Assembly: GCA_964540005.1 (NCBI GenBank) | Contig: CAZILN010000301.1 | Coordinates: 1 to 35,635 of the forward strand | Reading direction: 5' to 3' | From: CAZILN01 sp964540005 | GTDB taxonomy: Bacteria; Bacteroidota; Bacteroidia; Bacteroidales; SM23-62 | Length of the DNA stretch: 35,635 nucleotides | Part shown: one piece after another, positions 8,561 to 16,887 of the stretch | Numbering within the stretch: the first letter of the stretch is position 1 | Layout of the letters: each line of letters starts with the position of its first letter | Position numbers and translations under genes: made by a program | Notes under the pieces: model-generated | Seen by the model: only the letters and a program-made list of their open reading frames with translations | Told to the model about the DNA's origin: nothing | The model's database searches: none

Positions 8561-9388
8561 TTATTCTTTTTCTGAATAAAAATCTTCAATAGTCACGACC
8601 TGGTTGATTTCGCTGACTGTTACATCACGGTAGAGTGCAAGTTTAAATGTACCTTCACTCTGAGGGTATCGTATCACCTGTTCATTATCGTTATAGTAGC
8701 GTCCACCTATCAGGTCTTCAGTATAGGTATAGATCCGGTAATTGCCTTTGATCAGGTCTGAAAACTGGAAGTAACCGAAATAATCTGTTCTGATCCTTTC
8801 ATCATAACCATCATGATCATTATAAATCAAATAGACCTCGTAATCCTGTGCAGGGACAATATCCTTAATGTCATCATCGGTGTATGGAGGGATGGCAGTG
8901 GACAGGTAATTTATCATCAGAACCCGGCCCTTGATTGTTGCAAAACCATCATTATAATCTTTGAGGTCATAGTTATACAATATCCCCATATCAAGATCTT
9001 CATTTTTTCCCAGGGAAATACTTGACGAAATAATCATCTCCCCTGTACTCTGGCTTGCTGATGTATCTTCAGAATAAAAGTAGACCTCATATTCACCCGG
9101 AGTGAGGTATTCAAAACTGAAGCTGCCCGCAGGGGTGGTTTCCACCTCCTTCCCGACGGTTGTGTTGTCGCCAAAGACGATGTACACATTATGATCTGCT
9201 GCCTCATACTCCTGCAGCAGAACGTCCATGTCCCGGTTATACTCGCGGGTTATGATTTTACCTGAAATAGAGGAATTGCCCCCGAATCCTTCATCCCGTT
9301 CACAGGAAGTCATTCCGGGAGTTATCCAAAATATAATAATTCCACTGATCGTCAGAACATGCCTGAAGGTCTTTCTCTGTTTCCTCAT
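8561..9388 (-). CDS. Lipoprotein with two carboxypeptidase-regulatory/SdrD-like repeats
   Basis: A 275-residue lipoprotein. The signal sequence leads to a lipidation Cys (MTSC, Cys29). Two homologous Ig-like units follow. One has SISGKIITREYN, FGDNTTVGKEVETTPAGSFSF and YLTPGEYEVYFYSED. The other has ATIKGRVLMINYL, VYLIYNDHDGYDERIRTDYFGYFQF and LIKGNYRIYTYTEDL. These are the layout of carboxypeptidase-regulatory or SdrD_B-like beta-sandwich repeats, often used as surface stalks or binding modules. It is the first gene of a minus-strand cluster of three envelope genes, 17 bases upstream of the small repeat protein's preferred start. A TAACTTTA box lies 29 bases upstream of its ATG. Confidence 0.75.
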   Translation of the reverse strand: MRKQRKTFRHVLTISGIIIFWITPGMTSCERDEGFGGNSSISGKIITREYNRDMDVLLQEYEAADHNVYIVFGDNTTVGKEVETTPAGSFSFEYLTPGEYEVYFYSEDTSASQSTGEMIISSSISLGKNEDLDMGILYNYDLKDYNDGFATIKGRVLMINYLSTAIPPYTDDDIKDIVPAQDYEVYLIYNDHDGYDERIRTDYFGYFQFSDLIKGNYRIYTYTEDLIGGRYYNDNEQVIRYPQSEGTFKLALYRDVTVSEINQVVTIEDFYSEKE

Positions 9389-9417
9389 TTCACCCTGATC
9401 TGTTGATAAATCAGGAT

Positions 9418-9425
9418 AAAGTTAA
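9418..9425 (-). promoter_or_regulatory. Candidate -7 element TAACTTTA for the lipoprotein cluster
   Basis: TAACTTTA on the minus strand, 29 bases before the lipoprotein ATG. It differs from the Bacteroidota TAnnTTTG box only in the last base. A TTTG lies upstream but only about 11 bases away, which is too close for a standard -33 box. Confidence 0.35.
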
Positions 9426-9533
9426 TATAAAAACACAAATGTTGCACAGGGTTTAGTTTGCTTACCTATCGGGACATTGGCCATACTACAGCCATGCATG
9501 TCCGGGGAGATACTGAGCAATTAATTAATTTTT

Positions 9534-9541
9534 TAACTTTA
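9534..9541 (+). promoter_or_regulatory. Candidate -7 element TAACTTTA for the A-B-C-D operon
   Basis: TAACTTTA on the plus strand, 52 bases before the ATG of gene A1, in a very AT-rich stretch. No clear TTG box was found at the usual distance. It is the same octamer as in three other intergenic regions here. Confidence 0.35.
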
Positions 9542-9593
9542 ACGGTTTTATTAGTGAGCATGATTTGAATAGTTACAGCCTTTTCTTTCAAGA

Positions 9594-10319
9594 ATGTATT
9601 ATAAATACTGGTTCCTGATCTGTCTGATTACTTTCCCTGTTGTCATACTAAAGGCCCAGGACTACGGTCAATATGTGAGGGATTTCTATGAGTTAAAAGA
9701 ATATTATGACAATTCATACATAGCGGATTATAATCTATGGAATGGCAGACGGTACCTGAGGCCGTACAGTAATTCCATAGGTCATCCTTTCTTCAATTCG
9801 GAGAATTTCAGAGAAGGAAGCCTGCGGATCAACGGAACACTGTATGAAGATGTACTGATCAACTATGATATTACTAACCAGCAGGTAATCCTCCAACAAA
9901 CCGGTCATTCGAACAGTACTGATCAAATTATTCTGACAAGGGAATCAATAGATGAATTCAGCCTTGACGGGAGACTGTTCAGACAGATGTCTTTCCCGGA
10001 AACAGGAACCGGGTTTTTTCAGATCGTAAGTTCCGGTGAAATATCCTGCTATTTTACCTGGCGAAAGGAAGCGACCATAACCTCCACTCAGAAAAGGTCT
10101 TACAGCTTTACACCCCAAATACGGAAAGCCTATCTGGTAGTATCCGGACAGCTGAATTCATTCAGATCCCTTTCGTCTTTCATAAACATTATAGGAGAAC
10201 AATATAAAAAGGAGATCAGGCAGTACAGACGCCAGCACAAATTCTATCTGAGGAGCGCTTCCGACAAGGAGATGAAACAGTTAATAGATTATTGCATAAG
10301 CCTGACAGATGATAAGTGA
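9594..10319 (+). CDS. A1: exported protein of unknown family, first gene of the surface operon
   Basis: A 241-residue protein with a signal peptide (residues 1-22, ending LKAQ). I do not recognise the family. Visible traits are a Tyr-rich N-terminal helix (YGQYVRDFYELKEYYDNSY), a NGRRYLRPYSNS segment, a strand pair around EDVLINYDITNQQVILQ (about 84-100), SIDEFSLDGRLFRQM, and a basic C-terminal helix (KKEIRQYRRQHKFYL). Its TGA overlaps the ATG of the TonB receptor by one base (TGATG), implying coupled translation and a role in the same envelope system. The same gene type heads the decayed second cassette. By context it may be a periplasmic or outer-membrane partner of the receptor. Confidence 0.75.
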   Translation: MYYKYWFLICLITFPVVILKAQDYGQYVRDFYELKEYYDNSYIADYNLWNGRRYLRPYSNSIGHPFFNSENFREGSLRINGTLYEDVLINYDITNQQVILQQTGHSNSTDQIILTRESIDEFSLDGRLFRQMSFPETGTGFFQIVSSGEISCYFTWRKEATITSTQKRSYSFTPQIRKAYLVVSGQLNSFRSLSSFINIIGEQYKKEIRQYRRQHKFYLRSASDKEMKQLIDYCISLTDDK

Positions 10320-13087
10320 TGCCTAGAATTATCCTGATATTTACAATACTTCTGTGTGTCTGTTCTGTTAACGGACAATCAGCCGATCATACTTTCTCGG
10401 GTGAATTTGAACAGGCCTCATTTGACAGCTTTGTCAATTCACTTCAGGAGACCGGTGATATCACTTTTTTTTACCGGAGTGAATGGACTGAAGGGATCAG
10501 CATAACGGCAAATGGCATTGATTTATCCCTTTCATCTGTCCTGGCTCGACACCTGGGCCCGCACCAGCTGGCATTTCATATTGATAAAAGCAAGAATGTA
10601 TTCATAATCCCGGGCAGTATTATTATTTTCGGGGACGCGAAGCTAAGCGATTCGAATGCGAACGGACAGGGTGAGCCGAGCGCCTTTAATCGGTCCAAGG
10701 AGGAGACATACTTCGGGGGAAGAAAGGAAGATATAATAGATTCTATAGTAATTGGGCAAATACGGGAAGCAGTAAAGGGCACACCGGTAACTCTGTACGG
10801 CAAGATATGGGACGGGGAGAACGGGCAGTCTCTCATCGGGGCTACCATTTATTTTACTGAGACCAGGACAGGCACATCCACTGATATTGACGGCCGTTAC
10901 CAGCTGGTCCTGCTCTCAGGCGATTATTCCGTTTCTGTTAATTGCATGGGAATGAAGGGGCTAAAATACAATCTCAGTGTCTATTCCGATGGCAAGCTGG
11001 ATATCGAAATGGAGAAGGAGATCATACCCATCGATGAGGTGGTTATAAAGGCCGAAAAAAACCAGAATGTTACGGGGATGCAGATGGGATTTGCCCGTCT
11101 GGATATCAAGACCATAAAAGAGATCCCACTTGTAATGGGTGAGAAGGACCTTCTGAAAGTTGCACAGATGCTCCCCGGTATACAATCTGTAGGGGAAGGG
11201 TCTTCAGGATTTAATGTAAGGGGCAGCTCAGCCGATCAGAACATGTTTTATATTAACAAGATACCTGTTTACAATACCTCTCACCTGTTTGGTTTCTTCT
11301 CTGCCTTCAGTCCGGACATAATCAAAGACTTCAGCCTGTACAAGAGCAATATCCCTGTCGAATACGGTGGCAGGGTAGCTTCCGTATTCAGTATCTCCAC
11401 ACGGGAAGGCAATAAGAACCGTCTTACAGGAAGAGGGGGGATCAGTCCGGTTACCGGTCATGTTGCCGTGGAGGGCCCCCTTAAAAAAGGGAAGCACTCA
11501 TTCATCCTGAGTACTCGTTCCACATATTCTGACTGGATATTAAGCCGGCTCGAAGATCCCAGCTTCAGGAACAGCAAGGCTTCCTTTTATGACCTGTCCG
11601 GGGGCATCACCCTGGAACCGGATGAAAAGAACCTGATCAAGATCTTCGGGTATTATACCTCGGATGAGTTCTTTTACGGGGATGTATTGAATTATAACTA
11701 TAATAATTCGGGTACTTCACTGGGCTGGCGTCACCGCATTTCTCCTGCTTTGACAGCTGATATGGCAGCTGTTTTCGGCAACTATTCATTTGGGACTGCT
11801 AACCAGGAATACCTCTCTTCAGCTTATGAACATGATTACCAGATCGGGCATTACGAGATCAAGTCTGATTTCAGCTGGGTTCCTGCCCGGGAACATGTAG
11901 TTAAATTTGGCGGCAGTATCATATATTACTATCTGAACAGGGGAGTAGTAAAACCTTATGGGCCTGAATCTTACAGGATCCCTTTGGACCTGGGCCGGGA
12001 CAAAGGCCTGGAATCTGCCTTTTATATTGGGGACAGGTATGAAGTACTGCCCTGGTTGAGCCTGTATGGTGGAATACGCTACAGTATTTTTAATTACCTG
12101 GGGCCTGCGGAAGTCTTTAATTATTATCCCGGGACCCCGAAGAATCCTGAAAATATTAAAGACACACTTGATGCCGGAAGCCTGGTGAAAACTTATTCCG
12201 GTCCGGATATAAGGACAGCAGTTAATTTCAAACTGGGCAGCAACAGCTCGGTGAAGCTTTCATACAACAGGATAAGGCAATACCTGTTCCTGCTCAGTAA
12301 TACCATTGCCATCGCCCCGACTGATCAGTGGAAATTGTGTGATTATCATATCCGTCCCCCCTACAGTGACCAGGTAGCGGCAGGCTTCTATAAGGATTTT
12401 CCCAATTGGGGCATTCGCAGTTCAGCAGAGATCTATTATAAAAAGATCCATGATATAGTTGAATATAAAGACGGGGCGAATTTCGTCACCACTGAGCATA
12501 TTGAGGAAGATATCCTGCAGGGCAGGCAGTCTGCCTATGGAATCGAACTGATGCTTGAGAGGGAGAAGGGAAAATTGAACGGATGGATCTCATATACCTA
12601 TTCCAGGTCCCAGGTACTGGTCGACGGAACCCATTCATGGGATAGGATCAATCAGGGTCTGGTCTATCCTGCTAATTATGATAAACCCCATGCCCTGAAT
12701 TTGATAATGAATTACCGGATTAACAGGAGGATAAGTTATTCCTTAAATGCAGTATACAATACAGGCCGGCCGGTCACCTATCCTGTATCAATTTATTATA
12801 TGAACGACCAGGAGATAGTGAATTTTTCTGAAAGGAACGCTTACCGCCTGCCGGATTATTTCAGAACTGACCTTTCCATCAACATTGAAGGTGATCTCAG
12901 ATCGCAGAAGAGGGTTCACTCTTACTGGATGATCAATTTCTATAACCTGACCGGAAGGAAGAATGCATATTCTGTTTATTTCAGGCCTGAGGACGGTATT
13001 ATCAGGGGATATCAGATCTCGGTGTTCGGGACACCCATTATAACCTTATCATGGAATTTTAAATTTGGAAATTATGCCAGCGAGTAG
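10319..13087 (+). CDS. B1: TonB-dependent outer-membrane receptor with N-terminal STN domain
   Basis: A 922-residue receptor starting at the ATG at 10319, which overlaps the stop of A1; an in-frame GTG precedes it at 10316. Domains in order: signal peptide ending VNGQ (about 1-20), STN secretin/TonB short N-terminal domain (about 25-100; FEQASFDSFVNSLQETGDI), a 50-residue linker, a CarboxypepD_reg-like domain (about 158-245; LIGATIYFTETRTGTSTDID), plug (about 265-385; MLPGIQSVGEGSSGFNVRGS and VEYGGRVASVF), then a 22-stranded-type barrel ending SWNFKFGNYASE. STN domains usually connect to sigma/anti-sigma signalling, but no FecR/FecI pair is seen here. The neighbouring DUF4249 lipoprotein plays the place of SusD. 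The ligand is unknown. Confidence 0.92.
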   Translation: MPRIILIFTILLCVCSVNGQSADHTFSGEFEQASFDSFVNSLQETGDITFFYRSEWTEGISITANGIDLSLSSVLARHLGPHQLAFHIDKSKNVFIIPGSIIIFGDAKLSDSNANGQGEPSAFNRSKEETYFGGRKEDIIDSIVIGQIREAVKGTPVTLYGKIWDGENGQSLIGATIYFTETRTGTSTDIDGRYQLVLLSGDYSVSVNCMGMKGLKYNLSVYSDGKLDIEMEKEIIPIDEVVIKAEKNQNVTGMQMGFARLDIKTIKEIPLVMGEKDLLKVAQMLPGIQSVGEGSSGFNVRGSSADQNMFYINKIPVYNTSHLFGFFSAFSPDIIKDFSLYKSNIPVEYGGRVASVFSISTREGNKNRLTGRGGISPVTGHVAVEGPLKKGKHSFILSTRSTYSDWILSRLEDPSFRNSKASFYDLSGGITLEPDEKNLIKIFGYYTSDEFFYGDVLNYNYNNSGTSLGWRHRISPALTADMAAVFGNYSFGTANQEYLSSAYEHDYQIGHYEIKSDFSWVPAREHVVKFGGSIIYYYLNRGVVKPYGPESYRIPLDLGRDKGLESAFYIGDRYEVLPWLSLYGGIRYSIFNYLGPAEVFNYYPGTPKNPENIKDTLDAGSLVKTYSGPDIRTAVNFKLGSNSSVKLSYNRIRQYLFLLSNTIAIAPTDQWKLCDYHIRPPYSDQVAAGFYKDFPNWGIRSSAEIYYKKIHDIVEYKDGANFVTTEHIEEDILQGRQSAYGIELMLEREKGKLNGWISYTYSRSQVLVDGTHSWDRINQGLVYPANYDKPHALNLIMNYRINRRISYSLNAVYNTGRPVTYPVSIYYMNDQEIVNFSERNAYRLPDYFRTDLSINIEGDLRSQKRVHSYWMINFYNLTGRKNAYSVYFRPEDGIIRGYQISVFGTPIITLSWNFKFGNYASE
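11307..11450 (+). repeat. 9-base direct repeats flanking the sequence lost in copy 2
   Basis: TCAGTCCGG occurs at 11307-11315 and again at 11442-11450 inside B1, exactly 135 bases apart. In B2 only one TCAGTCCGG remains (17456-17464) and the 135 bases between are absent, as expected for slippage or recombination between the repeats. Confidence 0.85.
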
Positions 13088-14234
13088 AACAATCCTGATC
13101 ATGCTGTTGCTTGCTATCCTGTTGCCGGGCTGTGTGGACCCGTATACACCGGAGATAAAAGAAAGCCAGGAATCCCTGGTCGTGGAAGGATTTCTGTCAG
13201 ACCGCCCGGGATATCAGTATATATATATATCACGATCCTCGCCCTATAATAATCCCGGACTCATTCCGGAGGAACTGTGCCAGGTATGGGTGGATGATGA
13301 CAGGGGGAACAGTTTCGAGTTTAAGGAAGGAAAACCCGGTGTATACAGCTGCTGGATGACTTCCACACAGCTGGTAAGTGAAACTGCATACACACTGAAC
13401 ATACTGACTGCTAAAGAGATACTATATGTATCAGATCAGGAATCCCTCTCTTCTCCGAGTCCTCCCATAGACAGTGTTTACTATGAGATGAAAACTTTGG
13501 AGACCTCTGACCCGGAAATTTTTCAGCAGGGTATACAATTTTATCTTGATCTTGATGCGGGGGAATACAAGTCAAATAATTATCGATGGGAACTGATAGA
13601 AACATGGGAATATCACGCTTCACATTATGCTGATTTTTATTTTATTAACGGTGAATTACATTTGGTAGCTGATCCTGATCTTCTCTATAATTGCTGGCAT
13701 ACCGCAAGGGTTGAAAATTTATATACGGCCTCTACTAAACACCTTTCCGATAACATCATTACCAGACATCCCCTGCATTTTGTTTCGGACAAAACTAACC
13801 GTTTAAGGTTCAGGTACAGCCTGCTGGTCAGACAGTACTCCCTGAACGACGATGCTTATGAGTACTGGGATCAGATGCGCAGGCAGAACCAGGAAAGTGG
13901 AGGATTGTACGAAACACAACCTTCCCGGCTCAGCGGAAATATCCATAATGTCAATGATCCTGATGAACTGGTGCTTGGATTTTTCAATGTTTCATCAACA
14001 TCCGAAAAACGGATTTTTGCTTCTAATGTGCTGGGACTTCATTTCCGCATACCATATTGTGATCTTGATACTGTTGAAACTATTGAAGGGTTTCCATATG
14101 GTCGGACCGATACGATCTACCTGATGTCTTTATCTGATATGACAATGGGTCCGCCTTATGCTTATGGATGGGGTACTTGTTTTGACTGTACCAATGACGG
14201 AGGGACAAACATAAAACCGGATTTTTGGGAATAA
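13074..14234 (+). CDS. C1: DUF4249 lipoprotein, partner of the TonB receptor
   Basis: A 386-residue lipoprotein of the DUF4249 family. The ATG at 13074 is preferred to the TTG at 13065: it opens directly into the signal peptide and ends in the lipobox LPGC (Cys20). It overlaps the end of B1 by 14 bases in another frame, so translation is probably coupled. Family-like features are the start of the mature part (SLVVEGFLSDRPGYQYIYIS), the mid segment SPSPPIDSVYYEM, and RYSLLVRQYSLNDDAYEYWD with NQESGGLYETQPSRLSGNI and LGFFNVSSTSEKRIF. The C-terminus carries a CFDC pair (CFDCTNDGG). DUF4249 proteins are regularly found next to TonB receptors in Bacteroidota and are thought to be surface lipoproteins acting with them. 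That role here is inferred from context. A short TA run lies at about 13219-13230. Confidence 0.9.
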   Translation: MPASRTILIMLLLAILLPGCVDPYTPEIKESQESLVVEGFLSDRPGYQYIYISRSSPYNNPGLIPEELCQVWVDDDRGNSFEFKEGKPGVYSCWMTSTQLVSETAYTLNILTAKEILYVSDQESLSSPSPPIDSVYYEMKTLETSDPEIFQQGIQFYLDLDAGEYKSNNYRWELIETWEYHASHYADFYFINGELHLVADPDLLYNCWHTARVENLYTASTKHLSDNIITRHPLHFVSDKTNRLRFRYSLLVRQYSLNDDAYEYWDQMRRQNQESGGLYETQPSRLSGNIHNVNDPDELVLGFFNVSSTSEKRIFASNVLGLHFRIPYCDLDTVETIEGFPYGRTDTIYLMSLSDMTMGPPYAYGWGTCFDCTNDGGTNIKPDFWE

Positions 14235-14235
14235 T

Positions 14236-15960
14236 ATGAAATGGAGCTTAAGGTATATCATCCTGCTGCTTGGAATTTTGCAGATTGCCTGCCTTGACAG
14301 TACGGCACAGAAGCAGAATGATCCTGAAATTCTCAGTTCGCCCCTGTACCGTGAAAAATTCTGTCTGTTCACTGACCGCATGCTGTATGCTTCGGGTGAA
14401 CCGGTCCTTTTCAGGGTTTTTAACCAGAGTAATTCCCTGCTGAAGAAAAACAGCTGGAGCAAAGTAATTTATGTTGAAGTGATAAATCAAAATAATGTAC
14501 CTGTTGCCCAGGGTAAATATCAGTTAAACCCGTCGGGTGGATCAGGAGCTTTGCTGATACCGGATTCTGTATCAAGCGGATCGTATTATCTCCGGGCCTA
14601 TTCCAAATGGATGCGCAATTATTCCCCGTCTGCATATTTTAAACTGCCACTGGCAATAGTAAATCCCCGGAATATCAACACGACAGACCTGTCGCCACTG
14701 TCCGCGGCCACCGAGCCTGTGGAGGAGGGTTTGGGGACTGTCAGCGGGATTATCTGTTCCACCGATAAAGACAGCTATGGTAAACGGGAAAAGGTCAGGA
14801 TCAGTTTTGAAAGGAGTACGGCCAATCCCTCCCCCGACGGCTATTGCATGACTGTGATCAGGAATGGGTACCTGGATACAAACTTTGCTCATATACCCGG
14901 TGATGAGGAGAATGATCAGACCGGGAGGGAAATGGTACTGTATTATCCTGAGACAAAAGGCCTGTCAGTAACAGGACGGGCAGTAAGTGGCAGCGACAGG
15001 AAGGCTGAGGCTTATAGAAGCATATACCTGACCCTGCTGGGAGCTGCACCGGATTGCTATGGATTGTTGACTGATGAGAAGGGGAAGATCCACATGACAA
15101 TACCCTATCATACCGGGGCCAGAGATGTCCTGCTCACTTATGATCCTGATGATGAAAAAGAAATTGAGATAAGCCTGGATGCTGAATTTTCCAGGGAATA
15201 CTCAGGCATTCCCGGATCATCTGTTGATTTTTTCCGCGATCGCCGGGACCTGGTGGGGGAACTGACAGTAAACAGACAGGTAAAACTGGCATTTATGCCT
15301 GTAAAAGATGATACAGCATTTGCCGCCGTGACCCTGTCGGGGGAAGCCTTTTACGGGTATCCTGATTTCAGGTACCTGACCAGGGATTTTATTAGCCTGC
15401 CAAACCTGGAAGAGTTTTTTTATGAGCTGATACCATGTGTTCAATTGAAAAACGACAGGGGCAGAAGGTATTTTACAATCCTGGACGAAAATGGGGCGGA
15501 AATGTATTCTCCTCCTTTGATCCTGCTCGATCATGTACCGGTACTTGATATTGAAAGCATCCTTACTGTTTCTCCCGCCCTGATAGAATACATCGATATC
15601 ATTAATACAGTATACATCAGGGGAAGCAGTTACTATGGAGGGATCATCAGCCTGAGATCCAAAAATGATGACCATGCCGAAGTGAAAATTCCTTCAGGTT
15701 CCGCCTTTTTCAGTTTCAGTTCTTATACACCGCATCAGGAACTAGTTTTTCCTGATTACAGCCAACCCTCCGTCAACACGAAAATACCGGATCTAAGGAC
15801 TACCCTGTACTGGGATCCCCATCTTGATTTGTCTGATGAAGGGGACAATAGTACAGAATTCTATACTTCTGATATTGGCGGGGAGTATATAATCTTAATT
15901 CGGGGAATGACTGAGGATGGTCGGATTATCCGGAGCTTTCATGAATTTGTTGTTGAATAA
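14236..15960 (+). CDS. D1: MG2-type macroglobulin-like protein with C-terminal plug-like domain
   Basis: A 574-residue exported protein starting two bases after the C1 stop. The signal peptide ends near DSTAQ, with a Cys at LQIAC that is only a weak lipobox. The region after it is an alpha-2-macroglobulin MG2-like domain: FCLFTDRMLYASGEPVLFR, a classic MG2 opening, and GSYYLRAYSKWMRN. A second sandwich contains KREKVRISFERS, and a third segment GRAVSGSDRKAEAYRSIYL. The C-terminus (about 415-515) has PPLILLDHVPVLDIESIL and VSPALIEYIDII, which resemble a TonB-receptor plug without any barrel, and then FYTSDIGGEYIILIRGMTEDG. Proteins of this architecture occur near TonB/DUF4249 genes in Bacteroidota. 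It may act as an accessory surface or periplasmic protein for the receptor. The function is inferred. Confidence 0.75.
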   Translation: MKWSLRYIILLLGILQIACLDSTAQKQNDPEILSSPLYREKFCLFTDRMLYASGEPVLFRVFNQSNSLLKKNSWSKVIYVEVINQNNVPVAQGKYQLNPSGGSGALLIPDSVSSGSYYLRAYSKWMRNYSPSAYFKLPLAIVNPRNINTTDLSPLSAATEPVEEGLGTVSGIICSTDKDSYGKREKVRISFERSTANPSPDGYCMTVIRNGYLDTNFAHIPGDEENDQTGREMVLYYPETKGLSVTGRAVSGSDRKAEAYRSIYLTLLGAAPDCYGLLTDEKGKIHMTIPYHTGARDVLLTYDPDDEKEIEISLDAEFSREYSGIPGSSVDFFRDRRDLVGELTVNRQVKLAFMPVKDDTAFAAVTLSGEAFYGYPDFRYLTRDFISLPNLEEFFYELIPCVQLKNDRGRRYFTILDENGAEMYSPPLILLDHVPVLDIESILTVSPALIEYIDIINTVYIRGSSYYGGIISLRSKNDDHAEVKIPSGSAFFSFSSYTPHQELVFPDYSQPSVNTKIPDLRTTLYWDPHLDLSDEGDNSTEFYTSDIGGEYIILIRGMTEDGRIIRSFHEFVVE

Positions 15961-16014
15961 GCCGGCTTCCATCCGTCCCGACTCCCGGGCTCACTTAATC
16001 ATTTGGATGCCTGA

Positions 16015-16033
16015 GGCGGATGCCAGGTCCGCC
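16015..16033. repeat. Hairpin-forming inverted repeat between the two cassettes
   Basis: GGCGGA (16015-16020), a 7-base loop, and TCCGCC (16028-16033) form a perfect GC-rich stem in the 200-base spacer after D1. No T-run follows, so factor-independent termination is not well supported. It could protect the D1 message or reduce read-through into the decayed cassette. Confidence 0.4.
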
Positions 16034-16161
16034 GGGAAAATTAACATAGGGTGAATTAATGGGATAATATCTGATTGTCCGGACAAATGACGGGATATTT
16101 TTATAATTTTATATTCTGTCTGATCCATCATCTATTGAAAATTTCACCCTTGCTTGAAAGA

Positions 16162-16887
16162 TTGCATTTTCAGTACAGCATACTGATCTGCCTGATCTCT
16201 TTCCTTGTTCCTGCAATTAATGCACAGGACCAGGAAGAAACCAGGGAGGAATTCTATCAGATAAGAGAGCATTTTGACCGCTCCTATGGCTCGGACTATA
16301 ACCTTCTTAACGGAAGAAAATATTATCTTCCTTATTCCAGTGTTTCGCATCCCTTTTTAAATTCGGATCAGTACAGACCTGGCAGCCTGCTGATTAAGGG
16401 GAAACGATATTTTGGTGTTCTGATCAATTACGATATCTACCAACAGCAGGTAATCCTGCAGTACATCAATTATCTGGGCCAGGTCGAACAACTTATTCTC
16501 ACCGCAGAAACCATTGATTAGTTCAGCATTGACGGGAAAGCTTTCAGAAGAATGACATTCCCTGAAACCGGATCCCGTTTTTTTCAGATTGTAAGCACAG
16601 GTGAAATATCCTGCATTGTATCCTGGGAGAAGGCCCTGGTCTATTCACCCTCATCGAGTACAACACTGTATAACTATACATCTCAATCCAGGCAAATGTA
16701 TCTCCTGATTTTCGGCCGGTTGTATCCCTTCAGATACAGATCATCTTTTACGCAACTGTTTGAAGAAACATTCAGAAAAGAGATCAGGCGTTATTTGCGC
16801 CATCATTCGATCTTCCTCAGAGAAGCATCCGATGAAAGCCTGAGGGAACTGGTAGATTACTGTATTAACCTGATAGATGACAATTGA
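16162..16887 (+). pseudogene. A2: decayed paralogue of A1 with in-frame TAG
   Basis: Aligns along its whole length with A1. The start aligned to the A1 ATG is a TTG (16162), preceding LHFQYSILICLISF and the signal-peptide end INAQ. The region upstream shows no clear homology to A1 coding sequence, so a longer start at 16075 is unlikely. At 16519-16521 a TAG replaces the Glu codon of the conserved SIDEFS segment. After it, the same frame continues with FSIDGKAFRRMTFPETG to the normal C-terminus and stop at 16885-16887. The TGATG junction with B2 is intact. One nonsense codon and a weakened start make it a probable pseudogene; a truncated 119-residue product is conceivable. Confidence 0.85.

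Larger units (their letters stand above)
9594..15960 (+). repeat. Intact copy of a tandemly duplicated four-gene cassette (A1-B1-C1-D1)
   Basis: This 6.4-kb operon is repeated in the same order and orientation at 16162-20869. All four genes align gene by gene, and the junctions (TGATG between A and B, the B/C overlap, near-abutting C and D) are preserved in both copies. In a 76-base stretch I compared by eye (starting at 11442 and 17456) about 80% of bases match, and most differences are silent. Confidence 0.92.

Noticed and set aside
13219..13230. TA repeat in C1 as a phase-variable tract
   Set aside because: It is short and simply encodes a Tyr-Ile run (YIYIS) within a conserved strand. 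There is no sign of length change.
16075..16161. Longer N-terminus of A2 from the ATG at 16075
   Set aside because: The extra 29 residues have no counterpart in A1, and homology to the A1 start begins at the TTG at 16162.
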